Shown here one piece after another: positions 1 through 6,540 of a DNA stretch of 7,081 nucleotides. The notes beneath the pieces were generated by a model. It was not told the DNA's origin. It did no database searches and saw nothing but the letters and a program-made list of their open reading frames with translations. The stretch's first letter is position 1. Each line of letters opens with the position of its first letter. Both the position numbers and the translations under genes were made by a program. Location of the stretch: NCBI GenBank assembly GCA_017425765.1, contig JAFOXE010000031.1, forward strand, positions 1 through 7,081. The letters run 5' to 3'. The DNA comes from Paraprevotella sp. GTDB lineage: Bacteria; Bacteroidota; Bacteroidia; Bacteroidales; Bacteroidaceae.

Positions 1-1212
1 ATTTCCGTTTTCGAGCATCACGCTACGCATGGGATTTAGGTGCTCCTTTTCGGAGTAGAAGATGCTGCGCACTTCTGTACGTCGAGTGGTGAATGGTACA
101 AACCAATGTGATAGTTCTCTAAAAAACGGGTAGGTTTTAAGTGCAGAGAATGTAGCCCAATTGACATCAATTCCTTTTTGAATCATCTTCATGATTTTCT
201 GCATGTTTTGAGCCAATCTTTTGTCTTCTTTGCTGAGTTTGTCAGAGTTCCCGAATGTTCCGTTCAGCGCATTGGCAAGGTCGGTGTCTATTTCTTCAAA
301 GCCCAACTTAGTTCGTTGATACCTTTTGCTTTTCATTAAGTCCGGAAGAATTTCATCTTGCATTTTCTTCTCGGCACGAGCTGTTTCAAGGCTTAGGAAT
401 AATTGCTTTTGTAAAAGTGAAAGTTCCCCTACGATGGTGGGGTTTTGTTTCCATAAGGATAGGCCAAGGATGAGATCGTCGTGGTGTTGGATTTTTGCGT
501 AGTACTTAATGTATATCAACACCGTTGCGGTGAGTGCTCGTGTACGGGTTTCTTGATGTTCGTTCTCGCAAAAATGGAGCAGAATGCGGAATTTATTGGC
601 ATCAAATGCCTCCCACAACGAGAGCATGACGGCGCTGATGAGAAGCGGACGATTTTCTTCTTCTTGCTCTTCGATTAGGGCCTTGAGGTTGTTTGCCTCG
701 TCGTTTTTTATAATGTCAGATGTCCAAATATTGTTGAATAGTTGATCGTAGGTTGTGAATATTTCGTATTCTAAACTACTGATATCCTGTGCTTGCCCGT
801 TGTACGAACGTCGGTTTTTGGTTTCGTACAAACGCATACATAAATCGTCCACCTTGCTCCTCAGAATGCTTATTTCGTCAGCTTCTTCGTTGTGCAGACG
901 TCGTAGCGTTTGTGCAAACAAATCTCGGCCGGTCTTCAAACGGAAGTTGCGCTTGGAACGGTCGAGAAGTGTAAAAATACGCTGCATGATGTTCTTCAAT
1001 ATTTCGCCACGTTTAGGGTCGTTTCCCCCTGTGGTCATGAACTGAAGCATCATGTTATAGTCGTTTTGGATGCTCTCAAACTCACATATCAACATATAAT
1101 TGTCGGCATCGTACAGCATGCCTTTTAGTCCTGTCAATGCATCTTTGACGCGGTTGTCGAGCAATGCTTGTTCTGTTTCCTTATATAATATGTTGAAGGT
1201 TTGAGTGTCCAT
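1..1212 (-). CDS. Uncharacterised helical protein, C-terminus cut off by window edge
   Basis: I do not recognise a named family. Reading the minus strand from the ATG at 1212, all 404 codons to the window edge are open, so a real gene continues beyond position 1. The product starts MDTQTFNILYKETEQALLDN, has no signal peptide or membrane segment, and is rich in Leu, Glu, Lys and Asn with long predicted helices, suggesting a cytoplasmic repeat or scaffold protein. Around residues 200-255 there are short helical blocks (LLISAVMLSLWEAFD, then ETRTRALTATVLIYIKYY) that resemble TPR or HEAT-like hairpins; this is an impression, not a domain match. An acidic stretch (EEQEEEN) lies near residue 190. 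Its ATG comes 3 bases after the stop of the binding-protein lipoprotein gene and has no Shine-Dalgarno sequence, so the two are probably co-transcribed and translationally coupled. That it is a gene is near certain; its function is unknown. Confidence 0.88.
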   Translation of the reverse strand, partial: MDTQTFNILYKETEQALLDNRVKDALTGLKGMLYDADNYMLICEFESIQNDYNMMLQFMTTGGNDPKRGEILKNIMQRIFTLLDRSKRNFRLKTGRDLFAQTLRRLHNEEADEISILRSKVDDLCMRLYETKNRRSYNGQAQDISSLEYEIFTTYDQLFNNIWTSDIIKNDEANNLKALIEEQEEENRPLLISAVMLSLWEAFDANKFRILLHFCENEHQETRTRALTATVLIYIKYYAKIQHHDDLILGLSLWKQNPTIVGELSLLQKQLFLSLETARAEKKMQDEILPDLMKSKRYQRTKLGFEEIDTDLANALNGTFGNSDKLSKEDKRLAQNMQKIMKMIQKGIDVNWATFSALKTYPFFRELSHWFVPFTTRRTEVRSIFYSEKEHLNPMRSVMLENGN

Positions 1213-1215
1213 ATA

Positions 1216-2187
1216 TTAAGGAATAAATATTTTGCTGATGAGGGCGTCGTCACGGAAAGATGTAGGCAGTACGTTGCGTTGACGAAGCCATTTTGTAGCA
1301 GCCTCTACATTGGATTGTTGTTGCGCCTTGGCCTGATTGTAGGCAGGCAGACGCAATGAATCGATTACCTGTCCGCTTAGTTCATATTCTTTAGTGAGTA
1401 TAGAACGTAGGGAATCTTGGTGTTCGTTGGCGTTTATGCTAGCCACGGCCTGATTGTATCCAAGTATAAGTAGTTTTACTTGCTCTTTTTGTGTGGCATT
1501 ATTGAGGACTTTATCTTGTGCTATGAAGGCCATTAACTTGGGACACCCCGGTTGTGCTGTTGAAAACAAGCAGGTGTCGCCGGATAGCGCCACTCGTGTG
1601 GCTTGTGGCTCGGGTAGGAATGCAGCATCCATGGTGCTGTTTAACATCATGTCTGCTCTAAGTTTTATGTCGTTTATTTGTGGACGGAAGATATCGGCCT
1701 TCTGCATTTTTGCACTGTCCATCACGGCATCGCTATAAAAGTCGGTGACGGAATGGCGGGCTACAGCAACCTTACGTTCCTTCAAAGAGTTGAAGTTCTT
1801 GATTTTTTTATTTCCTTTTGCCATTAGTTTGTGCTCACCATCGACTTGCATGATGATGTGCAATGGAGTTTTGTCTTTGCTTCGCATCATCACAGCGCGA
1901 GCAATGTCTGAATAGCATACATCTACTCGTTTGTTGATAAAGGCCGTATCGCAATCAATTTGTGCCATGTAGGTTACAAAGCGCACATCAAGTCCGAGCT
2001 GTTGGTAGTAGCCCATCTTCTCGGCATAATAAAACGGCAGGCAATCGGCTGTGGGCATTAGAGCTACTTTCAAGCTGGTGCTGTCGGCCCACAATTGGGC
2101 TAGGGGTGAAGTTGCGATGCGTTCTTTATCGCTCTGGCATGCCATGAGCAAAAAGATAGTGAGTAAAGCAGATGTGATTTTTTTCAT
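1216..2187 (-). CDS. NMT1/SsuA-like substrate-binding lipoprotein
   Basis: This is a 323-residue periplasmic-binding-protein-like lipoprotein. Residues 1-17 form a lipoprotein signal peptide ending in the lipobox L14-M15-A16-C17, so Cys17 should be lipidated. After a short linker, the NMT1/THI5/SsuA-type fold starts at about residue 39: VALMPTADCLPFYYAEKMGYY is the usual first strand plus helix with ligand-pocket residues, GLDVRFVTY follows, and FLPEPQATRVAL (190-201) is the typical second-lobe segment. Relatives bind small organic solutes such as sulfonates, taurine, nitrate or thiamine precursors for ABC importers; the ligand here cannot be read from sequence. No permease or ATPase gene lies in the window. 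The residues after Cys17 (QSDKE) are polar and acidic, somewhat like the surface-export signal of Bacteroidetes lipoproteins. It lies 77 bases after pgk, beyond a hairpin, and is coupled to the edge gene downstream. Confidence 0.88.
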   Translation of the reverse strand: MKKITSALLTIFLLMACQSDKERIATSPLAQLWADSTSLKVALMPTADCLPFYYAEKMGYYQQLGLDVRFVTYMAQIDCDTAFINKRVDVCYSDIARAVMMRSKDKTPLHIIMQVDGEHKLMAKGNKKIKNFNSLKERKVAVARHSVTDFYSDAVMDSAKMQKADIFRPQINDIKLRADMMLNSTMDAAFLPEPQATRVALSGDTCLFSTAQPGCPKLMAFIAQDKVLNNATQKEQVKLLILGYNQAVASINANEHQDSLRSILTKEYELSGQVIDSLRLPAYNQAKAQQQSNVEAATKWLRQRNVLPTSFRDDALISKIFIP

Positions 2188-2201
2188 ACGATGTTTAGAT
2201 A

Positions 2202-2237
2202 GAGAAGGGCAACCCGTGTGAACAGGTTGCCCTTTTC
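2202..2237 (-). terminator. Stem-loop between pgk and the binding-lipoprotein gene
   Basis: Arms 2205-2214 (AAGGGCAACC) and 2225-2234 (GGTTGCCCTT) pair perfectly; three further pairs including one G-U extend the stem to 13 pairs around a 10-base loop. It sits 28 bases after the pgk stop, so it probably ends or attenuates the pgk transcript. The minus-strand tail is CTCTATCTAAA, a poor U-tract, so read-through into the next gene is plausible. No TAnnTTTG box was found in this gap, which also favours partial read-through. Confidence 0.72.
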
Positions 2238-2264
2238 ATGTTTATTGTTTTCCTTTTAGGGGGA

Positions 2265-3515
2265 TTATTCACCCTTGATAGCAGCAATACCCGGAAGAAT
2301 CTTACCCTCGATAGCCTCTAGAAGAGCACCACCACCGGTAGAAATGTAAGAAACTTGATCGGCCATACCGAATTTGTTGATACATGCCACCGAGTCACCA
2401 CCACCGATCAATGAGAATGCACCATTCTTGGTTGCTTCAGCAATTGCGTCTGCGATCGCCTTAGAACCACCGGTGAAATTATCGAATTCGAACACACCGG
2501 CCGGACCATTCCATAGAATAGTCTTAGCATCCTTGATAGCTGCGCTGAACAACTCGCGAGTCTTTGGACCTGCATCCAAACCTTCCCAACCTTCAGGAAT
2601 GTTGTTTGAAGGCACGATTTGAGTGTTTGCATCATTAGAGAAATCGTCTGCAGCTACGCAGTCAACACCCAATACAAGGTTTACACCCTTTGCCTTTGCT
2701 TTTTCGATGATAGCAAGAGCTAGGTCTAGTTTGTCATCCTCGCAGATAGACTTACCTACTGTGCCACCTTGTGCTTTTGCAAAGGTATAAGTCATACCAC
2801 CGCAAAGGATAAGATTGTCAACTTTGTCCATCAAGTTTTCGATGATACCAATCTTAGTTGATACTTTAGAACCACCCATGATGGCGGTGAAAGGACGTTT
2901 GATATTGCTCAATACATTGTCAACAGCTAGAACTTCCTTTTCCATCAAGTAGCCTAACATCTTGTCGTCAGCACCGAATGAATCGGCGATAACAGCAGTT
3001 GAAGCGTGCTTGCGGTGAGCAGTACCGAACGCATCGTTCACGTAGCAGTCTGCATAAGAAGCAAGTGTCTTAGCAAATTCCTTCTGCGAAGCCTTCATGG
3101 CCTTCTTTGCTTCTTCGAAAGCAGGGTCGGTCTTTTCAATACCAACAGGCTTACCTTCTTCTTCAGCATAGAAACGGAGGTTTTCCAACAAAAGAACTTC
3201 GCCCGGTTGTAAAGCAGCGGCAGCCTCAGCAGCCTTAGCACAGTCAGGTGCAAATTGAACAGGAGTACCCAACTTTTCAGAAACAGCGTCAACGATTTGA
3301 CTCAAAGAGTACTTAGCATTAACCTTTCCTTTTGGCTTGCCCATGTGCGACATGATGATCAAAGAACCACCATCTGCCAAAATCTTCTTCAAAGTAGGTA
3401 GGGCACCACGAATTCTGGTGTCGTCTGTGATCTTACCGTTTTCGTCCAATGGAACATTGAAGTCCACGCGAACAATTGCCTTCTTACCGGCAAATTTGTA
3501 ACTGTCGATAGTCAT
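2265..3515 (-). CDS. pgk: Phosphoglycerate kinase
   Basis: This cytoplasmic glycolytic enzyme transfers phosphate between 1,3-bisphosphoglycerate and ADP, giving 3-phosphoglycerate and ATP. The 416-residue protein is complete. Visible family landmarks are [10 protein letters not shown] (15-24) and SHMGKPKG (56-63) of the substrate-binding N-domain, LLENLRF (109-115), [13 protein letters not shown] (161-173), [10 protein letters not shown] (213-222), the nucleotide-domain segment [13 protein letters not shown] (335-347), the glycine loop GGGDS (371-375), and [19 protein letters not shown] near the end. It is about 20 residues longer than the usual ~395, because of a charged stretch at about 118-150 between [11 protein letters not shown] and the DAFGT segment; I recall such an enlarged loop in Bacteroidetes homologues. 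The ATG at 3515 gives the expected N-terminus. Codon choice looks biased as in highly expressed genes. A good promoter lies upstream and a hairpin follows the stop. Confidence 0.98.
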   Translation of the reverse strand: MTIDSYKFAGKKAIVRVDFNVPLDENGKITDDTRIRGALPTLKKILADGGSLIIMSHMGKPKGKVNAKYSLSQIVDAVSEKLGTPVQFAPDCAKAAEAAAALQPGEVLLLENLRFYAEEEGKPVGIEKTDPAFEEAKKAMKASQKEFAKTLASYADCYVNDAFGTAHRKHASTAVIADSFGADDKMLGYLMEKEVLAVDNVLSNIKRPFTAIMGGSKVSTKIGIIENLMDKVDNLILCGGMTYTFAKAQGGTVGKSICEDDKLDLALAIIEKAKAKGVNLVLGVDCVAADDFSNDANTQIVPSNNIPEGWEGLDAGPKTRELFSAAIKDAKTILWNGPAGVFEFDNFTGGSKAIADAIAEATKNGAFSLIGGGDSVACINKFGMADQVSYISTGGGALLEAIEGKILPGIAAIKGE

Positions 3516-3559
3516 AATTTTGTTTTTATTTTAGGGTTTGAAAAATATTTCTTGTTCAT
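3512..3559 (-). CDS. Possible 15-codon leader ORF before pgk
   Basis: An ATG at 3559 in the pgk leader opens a 15-codon frame ([15 protein letters not shown]) whose TGA stop overlaps the pgk start codon as ATGA. That geometry is typical of translational coupling. The frame is lysine-rich, as expected by chance from A-rich leader DNA, and its only SD-like bases (AAAGGTG) lie 11 bases upstream, near the predicted transcript 5' end. It may not be translated. Confidence 0.25.
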   Translation of the reverse strand: MNKKYFSNPKIKTKL

Positions 3560-3578
3560 GAGTTTTGAAACACCTTTG

Positions 3579-3609
3579 CAAAGTTAGGTTTTTTGTGCGT
3601 AATGTGCAA
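3579..3609 (-). promoter_or_regulatory. Bacteroidetes-type promoter for pgk
   Basis: On the minus strand, TAACTTTG (3579-3586) matches the Bacteroidetes primary sigma-factor -7 box TAnnTTTG exactly. A TTG (3607-3609) lies 20 bases upstream, the expected place for the -33 element. Transcription should start near 3572, giving a leader of roughly 57 bases before the pgk ATG. This is the best promoter in the window. Confidence 0.75.
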
Positions 3610-3663
3610 GTGCTGTTGCGCTAATTTTACACCTTATTATAATAGTAAGTAAATACAGATGAT

Positions 3664-4356
3664 TTATACGTCTTTTGCGGTTGTTGTTGCGGTGTCGGTG
3701 ACAATACTCTGTCGGTGCTTACGAACGTAGTGTTCACAAATTGTTTTCAAAGTGCATGCTGTGTCGCATTTTGGGTTTCGTGCGGTGCAGGTATAACGTC
3801 CGTGCAATATGAGCCAATGATGCGCCTTTGGAATCAGTTTGCCGGGAATGTAACGCATCAGCTCTTTCTCCACACTGAAGGGAGTGGTGCATTTTTCTGA
3901 TACCAAACCGATGCGGTGGCTGACGCGAAACACGTGTGTGTCAACGGCCATAGCAGCCTTCTCAAACACTACGGCTTGGATTACGTTTGCCGTCTTACGG
4001 CCTACTCCCGGAAGTTTTACGAGGTCGTCCAGATTGTTGGGAATTACGCCCCCAAAGTCTTTAATCAGCATTTGTGCCATGCCAACAAGATGTTTTGCCT
4101 TGTTGTTGGGATAACTTATACTTCGTATGTACTCAAACACTGCTTCGGGCGAGGCTTCAGCTAGCACTTCGGCTGTGGGGTAGGCCTCGAAAAGTGCAGG
4201 TGTAATCATATTTACCCTTTTGTCGGTGCATTGTGCCGACAAGATAACGGCCACCAATAATTCATAAGGGTTGTTATAATGCAATTCGGTTTCGGGCACA
4301 GGAATGGCCTTGTCAAGGAGTTGGAGTGCTTGTTCGTATCGGTCCTTCTTTTTCAT
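3664..4356 (-). CDS. nth: Endonuclease III (DNA glycosylase/AP lyase)
   Basis: This base-excision repair enzyme removes oxidised pyrimidines and cleaves the strand at the abasic site. I place the start at the ATG at 4356 (230 residues): the longer frame begins at a GTG (4374) and adds only LITRK-type residues that family members lack. Seen in the protein: LLVAVILSAQCTDKRVN (33-49), the helix-hairpin-helix LPGVGRKTANV (115-125) with catalytic Lys121, and VDTHVFR (138-144) with catalytic Asp139. Four cysteines (190, 197, 201, 207) form the C-terminal [4Fe-4S] site, but with spacing C-x6-C-x3-C-x5-C where the classic family pattern has x2 in the middle. A polar tail of about 23 residues follows. 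The gene ends 148 bases before the pgk start, with no good hairpin between them. It diverges from the M64 peptidase gene. Confidence 0.95.
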   Translation of the reverse strand: MKKKDRYEQALQLLDKAIPVPETELHYNNPYELLVAVILSAQCTDKRVNMITPALFEAYPTAEVLAEASPEAVFEYIRSISYPNNKAKHLVGMAQMLIKDFGGVIPNNLDDLVKLPGVGRKTANVIQAVVFEKAAMAVDTHVFRVSHRIGLVSEKCTTPFSVEKELMRYIPGKLIPKAHHWLILHGRYTCTARNPKCDTACTLKTICEHYVRKHRQSIVTDTATTTAKDV

Positions 4357-4375
4357 CTTTCGTGTGATTAACACA

Positions 4376-4383
4376 CAAATGTA
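4376..4383 (-). promoter_or_regulatory. Putative -7 box for nth
   Basis: On the minus strand this reads TACATTTG, an exact match to TAnnTTTG. It lies 19 bases before the nth ATG at 4356, implying a very short leader and making the GTG start at 4374 (inside or ahead of the transcript start) unlikely. No TTG is visible 19-21 bases upstream, so the -33 element is missing. Confidence 0.5.
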
Positions 4384-4395
4384 GATAAAAAAACG

Positions 4396-4403
4396 TACAT
4401 TTG
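4396..4403 (+). promoter_or_regulatory. Putative -7 box for the M64 peptidase gene
   Basis: TACATTTG matches TAnnTTTG exactly and would give a transcript start near 4410, about 20 bases before the ATG at 4431. The longest open frame begins at a TTG inside this box (4401), so that start is not credible if the box is the promoter. No clear -33 TTG is present at the usual distance. Confidence 0.5.
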
Positions 4404-4430
4404 TGCGTGTGTATTGCTAATAATGATGAA

Positions 4431-5717
4431 ATGATGAAGATTATTCGAATTTCTATTTTCTTGTGGTGTGTTCTTTGCGCCGTATCCGGAAAGTCGCAAG
4501 ATTTTGATGCTTATTTCGAAGATAATACGTTGCGTGTGGATTATATCTTTGCAGGGACGGCTGAGAAGCAGCAGCTTTATGTGGACGAATTGTCTGCCTC
4601 TAAAGGGTGGTATGGTCGCAGGCACCGACTTGCCGAACTTCCTTTGGTGGGCAACGGACAATTGACAATGTGCGATGTGCAAACCGGTGACACCATCTAT
4701 CGCCATTCGTTTTCTACACTCTTTCAAGAATGGTTGGCTACGGACGAAGCTCGAAAATTGCCGAAGTCGTTTGAGAATTGCTTTCAAGTTCCAATGCCTA
4801 AATGCTCTGTAACAATCACTGTTACCCTTTGCGACAACCGTCAGCAACCAATGGTGCAGCTGACACACGAGGTGAATCCGAAGGATGTACTCATTCATTG
4901 GCGGAAGAGTAGGGCACCGTATCGCTACATTCATCAAGGTGGAGACCCTAAGAAATGTATCGACATAGCCATTCTGGCAGAAGGGTATACAGAACAAGAC
5001 ATGGAGCAATTTTACAATGATTGCCAAACGGCAGCAGAAGTCTTGTTTGAACATAAACCTTTTGGCGAGATGCGTGGCAGATTGAATATTGTGGCAGTGG
5101 CTGCACCATCGGCCGAGAGTGGGGTGAGTGTGCCTGGTAAAGGTGTGTGGAAACAAACGGCAGTAGGTTCAAATTTCGATACATTCTATTCTCCGCGTTA
5201 TCTTACCACTTCGCGGTTGAAACAAATGAATAATCTGTTGTCCGGAATACCTTATGAACACGTTATAGTTTTGGCCAATACTGCCACTTACGGCGGTGGT
5301 GGAATCTTTAACTCTTATACACTTACGGCTGCTCATCATCCCTTGTTTCGTCCGGTAGTGGTACATGAGTTTGGGCATAGCTTTGGCGGTTTAGCCGATG
5401 AATACTACAACGATACTCAATTGGAATCATTGTATTCGTCCGATACCGAGCCGTGGGAACCCAATATAACCACCCTTGTTGATTTTGAATCGAAATGGAA
5501 GGATATGTTGCCCGATGGTGTTGATATTCCTACGCCACTTACGGCTCAGGGAGATGAGGTTTACACCCGAGTAGGGGTATACGAAGGCGCAGGTTATCAA
5601 GCAAAGGGGGCTTATCGTCCTGTGCCGGAATGCAGAATGAAGATAAACGAGGCACCGGCATTTTGTCCGGTGTGCCAACGTGCTTTGCGTCGACTAATAG
5701 AATTTTATACGGAATGA
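4431..5717 (+). CDS. Secreted M64-family zinc metallopeptidase
   Basis: This is a 428-residue protein of the IgA-peptidase M64 family, common in Bacteroidales. I choose the ATG at 4431 (4434 is equally possible) because it places a signal peptide at the very N-terminus: MMKIIRISIFLWCVLCAVSG, with cleavage probable just before SQDFD. Residues ~25-160 are a beta-rich N-terminal domain of the M64_N type. The catalytic domain follows from CIDIAILAEGYTEQDMEQFY, with the zinc signature HEFGHSFGGLADEYY: His312, Glu313 and His316 are the HExxH residues, and Asp323 (in LADEY) is the likely third ligand. The C-terminal ECRMK...FCPVC cysteines are typical of the family. Relatives of known function cleave IgA, but most gut members have unknown substrates, so IgA cleavage should not be assumed. 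It should act in the periplasm or outside the cell. Tandem hairpins follow the stop. Confidence 0.93.
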   Translation: MMKIIRISIFLWCVLCAVSGKSQDFDAYFEDNTLRVDYIFAGTAEKQQLYVDELSASKGWYGRRHRLAELPLVGNGQLTMCDVQTGDTIYRHSFSTLFQEWLATDEARKLPKSFENCFQVPMPKCSVTITVTLCDNRQQPMVQLTHEVNPKDVLIHWRKSRAPYRYIHQGGDPKKCIDIAILAEGYTEQDMEQFYNDCQTAAEVLFEHKPFGEMRGRLNIVAVAAPSAESGVSVPGKGVWKQTAVGSNFDTFYSPRYLTTSRLKQMNNLLSGIPYEHVIVLANTATYGGGGIFNSYTLTAAHHPLFRPVVVHEFGHSFGGLADEYYNDTQLESLYSSDTEPWEPNITTLVDFESKWKDMLPDGVDIPTPLTAQGDEVYTRVGVYEGAGYQAKGAYRPVPECRMKINEAPAFCPVCQRALRRLIEFYTE

Positions 5718-5795
5718 AGTTGTGTGAATGATGCAGCGAACAAGTAAATGCCATTATACGGCCGTTTGCCTAAAATATAATGAAGAATACGAAAC

Positions 5796-5886
5796 AAAAA
5801 GGTGTAGACCAAATCAGAAAAAGGTCTACACCTTCCTTTGTTAGGGTGTACACGAAAATTTAAAAAGGTCTACACCTTTTTGTCTT
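5796..5886. repeat. Two tandem 44-base stem-loop units
   Basis: Unit 1 (5799-5842) has arms AAGGTGTAGACC (5799-5810) and GGTCTACACCTT (5823-5834) around a 12-base A-rich loop. Unit 2 (5843-5886) has the same layout, with a left arm that differs from unit 1 (AGGGTGTACACG, 9 of 12 matching) and an identical right arm (5867-5878), again around a 12-base loop. The left arm of unit 1 with its preceding As (5796-5810) is also a perfect 15-base inverted match to 5867-5881, so one large hairpin is an alternative fold. The pattern looks like a duplication of a palindromic intergenic element. Confidence 0.85.
5843..5886 (+). terminator. Probable terminator after the M64 peptidase gene
   Basis: On the plus strand the last right arm (GGTCTACACC) runs into TTTTTGTCTT, a reasonable U-tract for intrinsic termination. 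On the minus strand the first unit reads GGTCTACACC followed by TTTTTGTTTC, so the pair can also stop transcripts arriving from mscL. The distance from the peptidase stop (about 80-150 bases) is somewhat long. Confidence 0.6.
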
Positions 5887-5996
5887 TACTCCTTCTTATA
5901 GACATAATGAGGTGTTCTTTCTCCCTTAATCACATGCTTATGAAAGTGTAGGACAGCGCTCGTTGCTTTCGGTTATCTTCTTCGAAATAGTAGTAA

Positions 5997-6031
5997 AAAA
6001 GGAAGCCCTAATCATGCGAGATGATTAGGGC
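5997..6031 (-). terminator. Intrinsic terminator of mscL
   Basis: Arms GCCCTAATCAT (6005-6015) and ATGATTAGGGC (6021-6031) pair perfectly over 11 bases with a 5-base loop. On the minus strand the stem is followed by TTCCTTTTTT. It lies 25 bases after the mscL stop, the ideal place. Confidence 0.93.
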
Positions 6032-6055
6032 CGATTCTTTATGCGAAATACGTCT

Positions 6056-6490
6056 TTATTTCTTTTCTTTCAAAAGGTCGCGAATTTCGGTGAGCAAAAC
6101 TTCTTCCTTGCTTGGTGCGGGAGGAGCTGGGGGAGCTGCAGGTTTTTCCTCTTTCTTGGCAGTCAGCTTACCGATGATGCGGATGACACAGAAAATAGAG
6201 AATGCAATGACTAGGAAATCAAATGTAGTTTGTATAAAGTTGCCATAGTTCAGTGTTGCAGCAGCTTTTTCTACACCATCCACCACTTCGGCCGGCTTTA
6301 GCTGCAACTTCAAATCAGTAAAGTTTACACCGCCCACGAGCAAACCGATGGTTGGCATAATGACATCACCTACTAAAGAAGACACGATTTTACCAAATGC
6401 ACCACCGATGATCACACCGACAGCCATGTCTACTACATTACCTTTCATTGCGAAGGCCTTGAAATCTTGAAGAAATGTTGTTTTTCCCAT
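6056..6490 (-). CDS. mscL: Large-conductance mechanosensitive channel
   Basis: MscL is an inner-membrane homopentamer that opens under membrane tension and releases solutes during hypo-osmotic shock. The 144-residue protein is complete and of normal length. The N-terminal amphipathic helix and first membrane helix are seen in [37 protein letters not shown] (10-46), including the conserved glycines and alanines of the pore constriction. The periplasmic loop covers about 47-82. The second membrane helix (about 83-108) is [23 protein letters not shown] charged, proline/alanine-rich linker ([11 protein letters not shown]) leads to the C-terminal cytoplasmic helix [15 protein letters not shown]. 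The leader before the ATG is A/T-rich with no clear Shine-Dalgarno sequence. It is a single-gene unit with its own terminator, diverging from the small lipoprotein/gapA unit. Confidence 0.98.
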   Translation of the reverse strand: MGKTTFLQDFKAFAMKGNVVDMAVGVIIGGAFGKIVSSLVGDVIMPTIGLLVGGVNFTDLKLQLKPAEVVDGVEKAAATLNYGNFIQTTFDFLVIAFSIFCVIRIIGKLTAKKEEKPAAPPAPPAPSKEEVLLTEIRDLLKEKK

Positions 6491-6520
6491 TTTTTATAAA
6501 TAATTTTAGTATTCAATATG

Positions 6521-6528
6521 CGAAAGTA
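6521..6528 (-). promoter_or_regulatory. Weak -7 box candidate for mscL
   Basis: On the minus strand this reads TACTTTCG, one mismatch from TAnnTTTG, about 30 bases before the mscL ATG. The nearest upstream TTG is about 25 bases away, too far for a normal -33 element. Confidence 0.3.
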
Positions 6529-6540
6529 AAAAGAATTTTG

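Larger units (their letters stand above)
4374..4405. repeat. Inverted repeat between nth and the M64 peptidase gene
   Basis: CACAAATGTA (4374-4383) and TACATTTGTG (4396-4405) are perfect 10-base inverted copies separated by the A-rich 12-base spacer 4384-4395. Each arm contains a TAnnTTTG box reading outward. It could be a shared regulator site as well as a pair of promoters. Confidence 0.8.
5718..6055. other. 338-base gene-free stretch between the convergent M64 and mscL genes
   Basis: The two flanking genes point at each other and this gap holds their 3' signals: the tandem hairpins (5796-5886) and the mscL terminator (5997-6031). A weak inverted repeat CATTATA/TATAATG (5752-5758, 5776-5782) lies just after the peptidase stop. 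The part at 5887-5996 shows no gene with a credible start and no structure I can support. Confidence 0.7.

Noticed and set aside
481..1128. Several plus-strand frames of 60-96 codons
   Set aside because: They overlap each other and lie opposite the continuous 404-codon minus-strand frame, which explains the region better.
3635..3644. Palindrome TATTATAATA after nth as a terminator or operator
   Set aside because: Entirely A/T, no GC stem and no U-tract; expected by chance in an AT-rich gap.
4357..4374. GTG start giving Nth six extra residues
   Set aside because: The GTG precedes the ATG MKKKDRY start that fits family length, and lies too close to the predicted -7 box to be well inside the transcript.
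4368..5156. 262-codon open frame on the minus strand opposite the M64 peptidase gene
   Set aside because: It lies antisense to a gene with clear family motifs, its product is low in acidic residues with no recognisable domain, and it would overlap nth.
5752..5782. Inverted repeat CATTATA/TATAATG after the peptidase gene
   Set aside because: Only 7 A/T-rich pairs around a 17-base loop with no U-tract; too weak to call a terminator.
5796..5886. CRISPR-like repeat array
   Set aside because: Only two units, palindromic arms separated by loops, no unique spacers of constant length and no cas genes; hairpins explain it.
5886..5969. Minus-strand open stretch of 28 codons ending HYVYKKE, possibly the tail of a decayed gene
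   Set aside because: It has no ATG, is preceded by an in-frame stop, and is short enough to be chance; I recognise no family.
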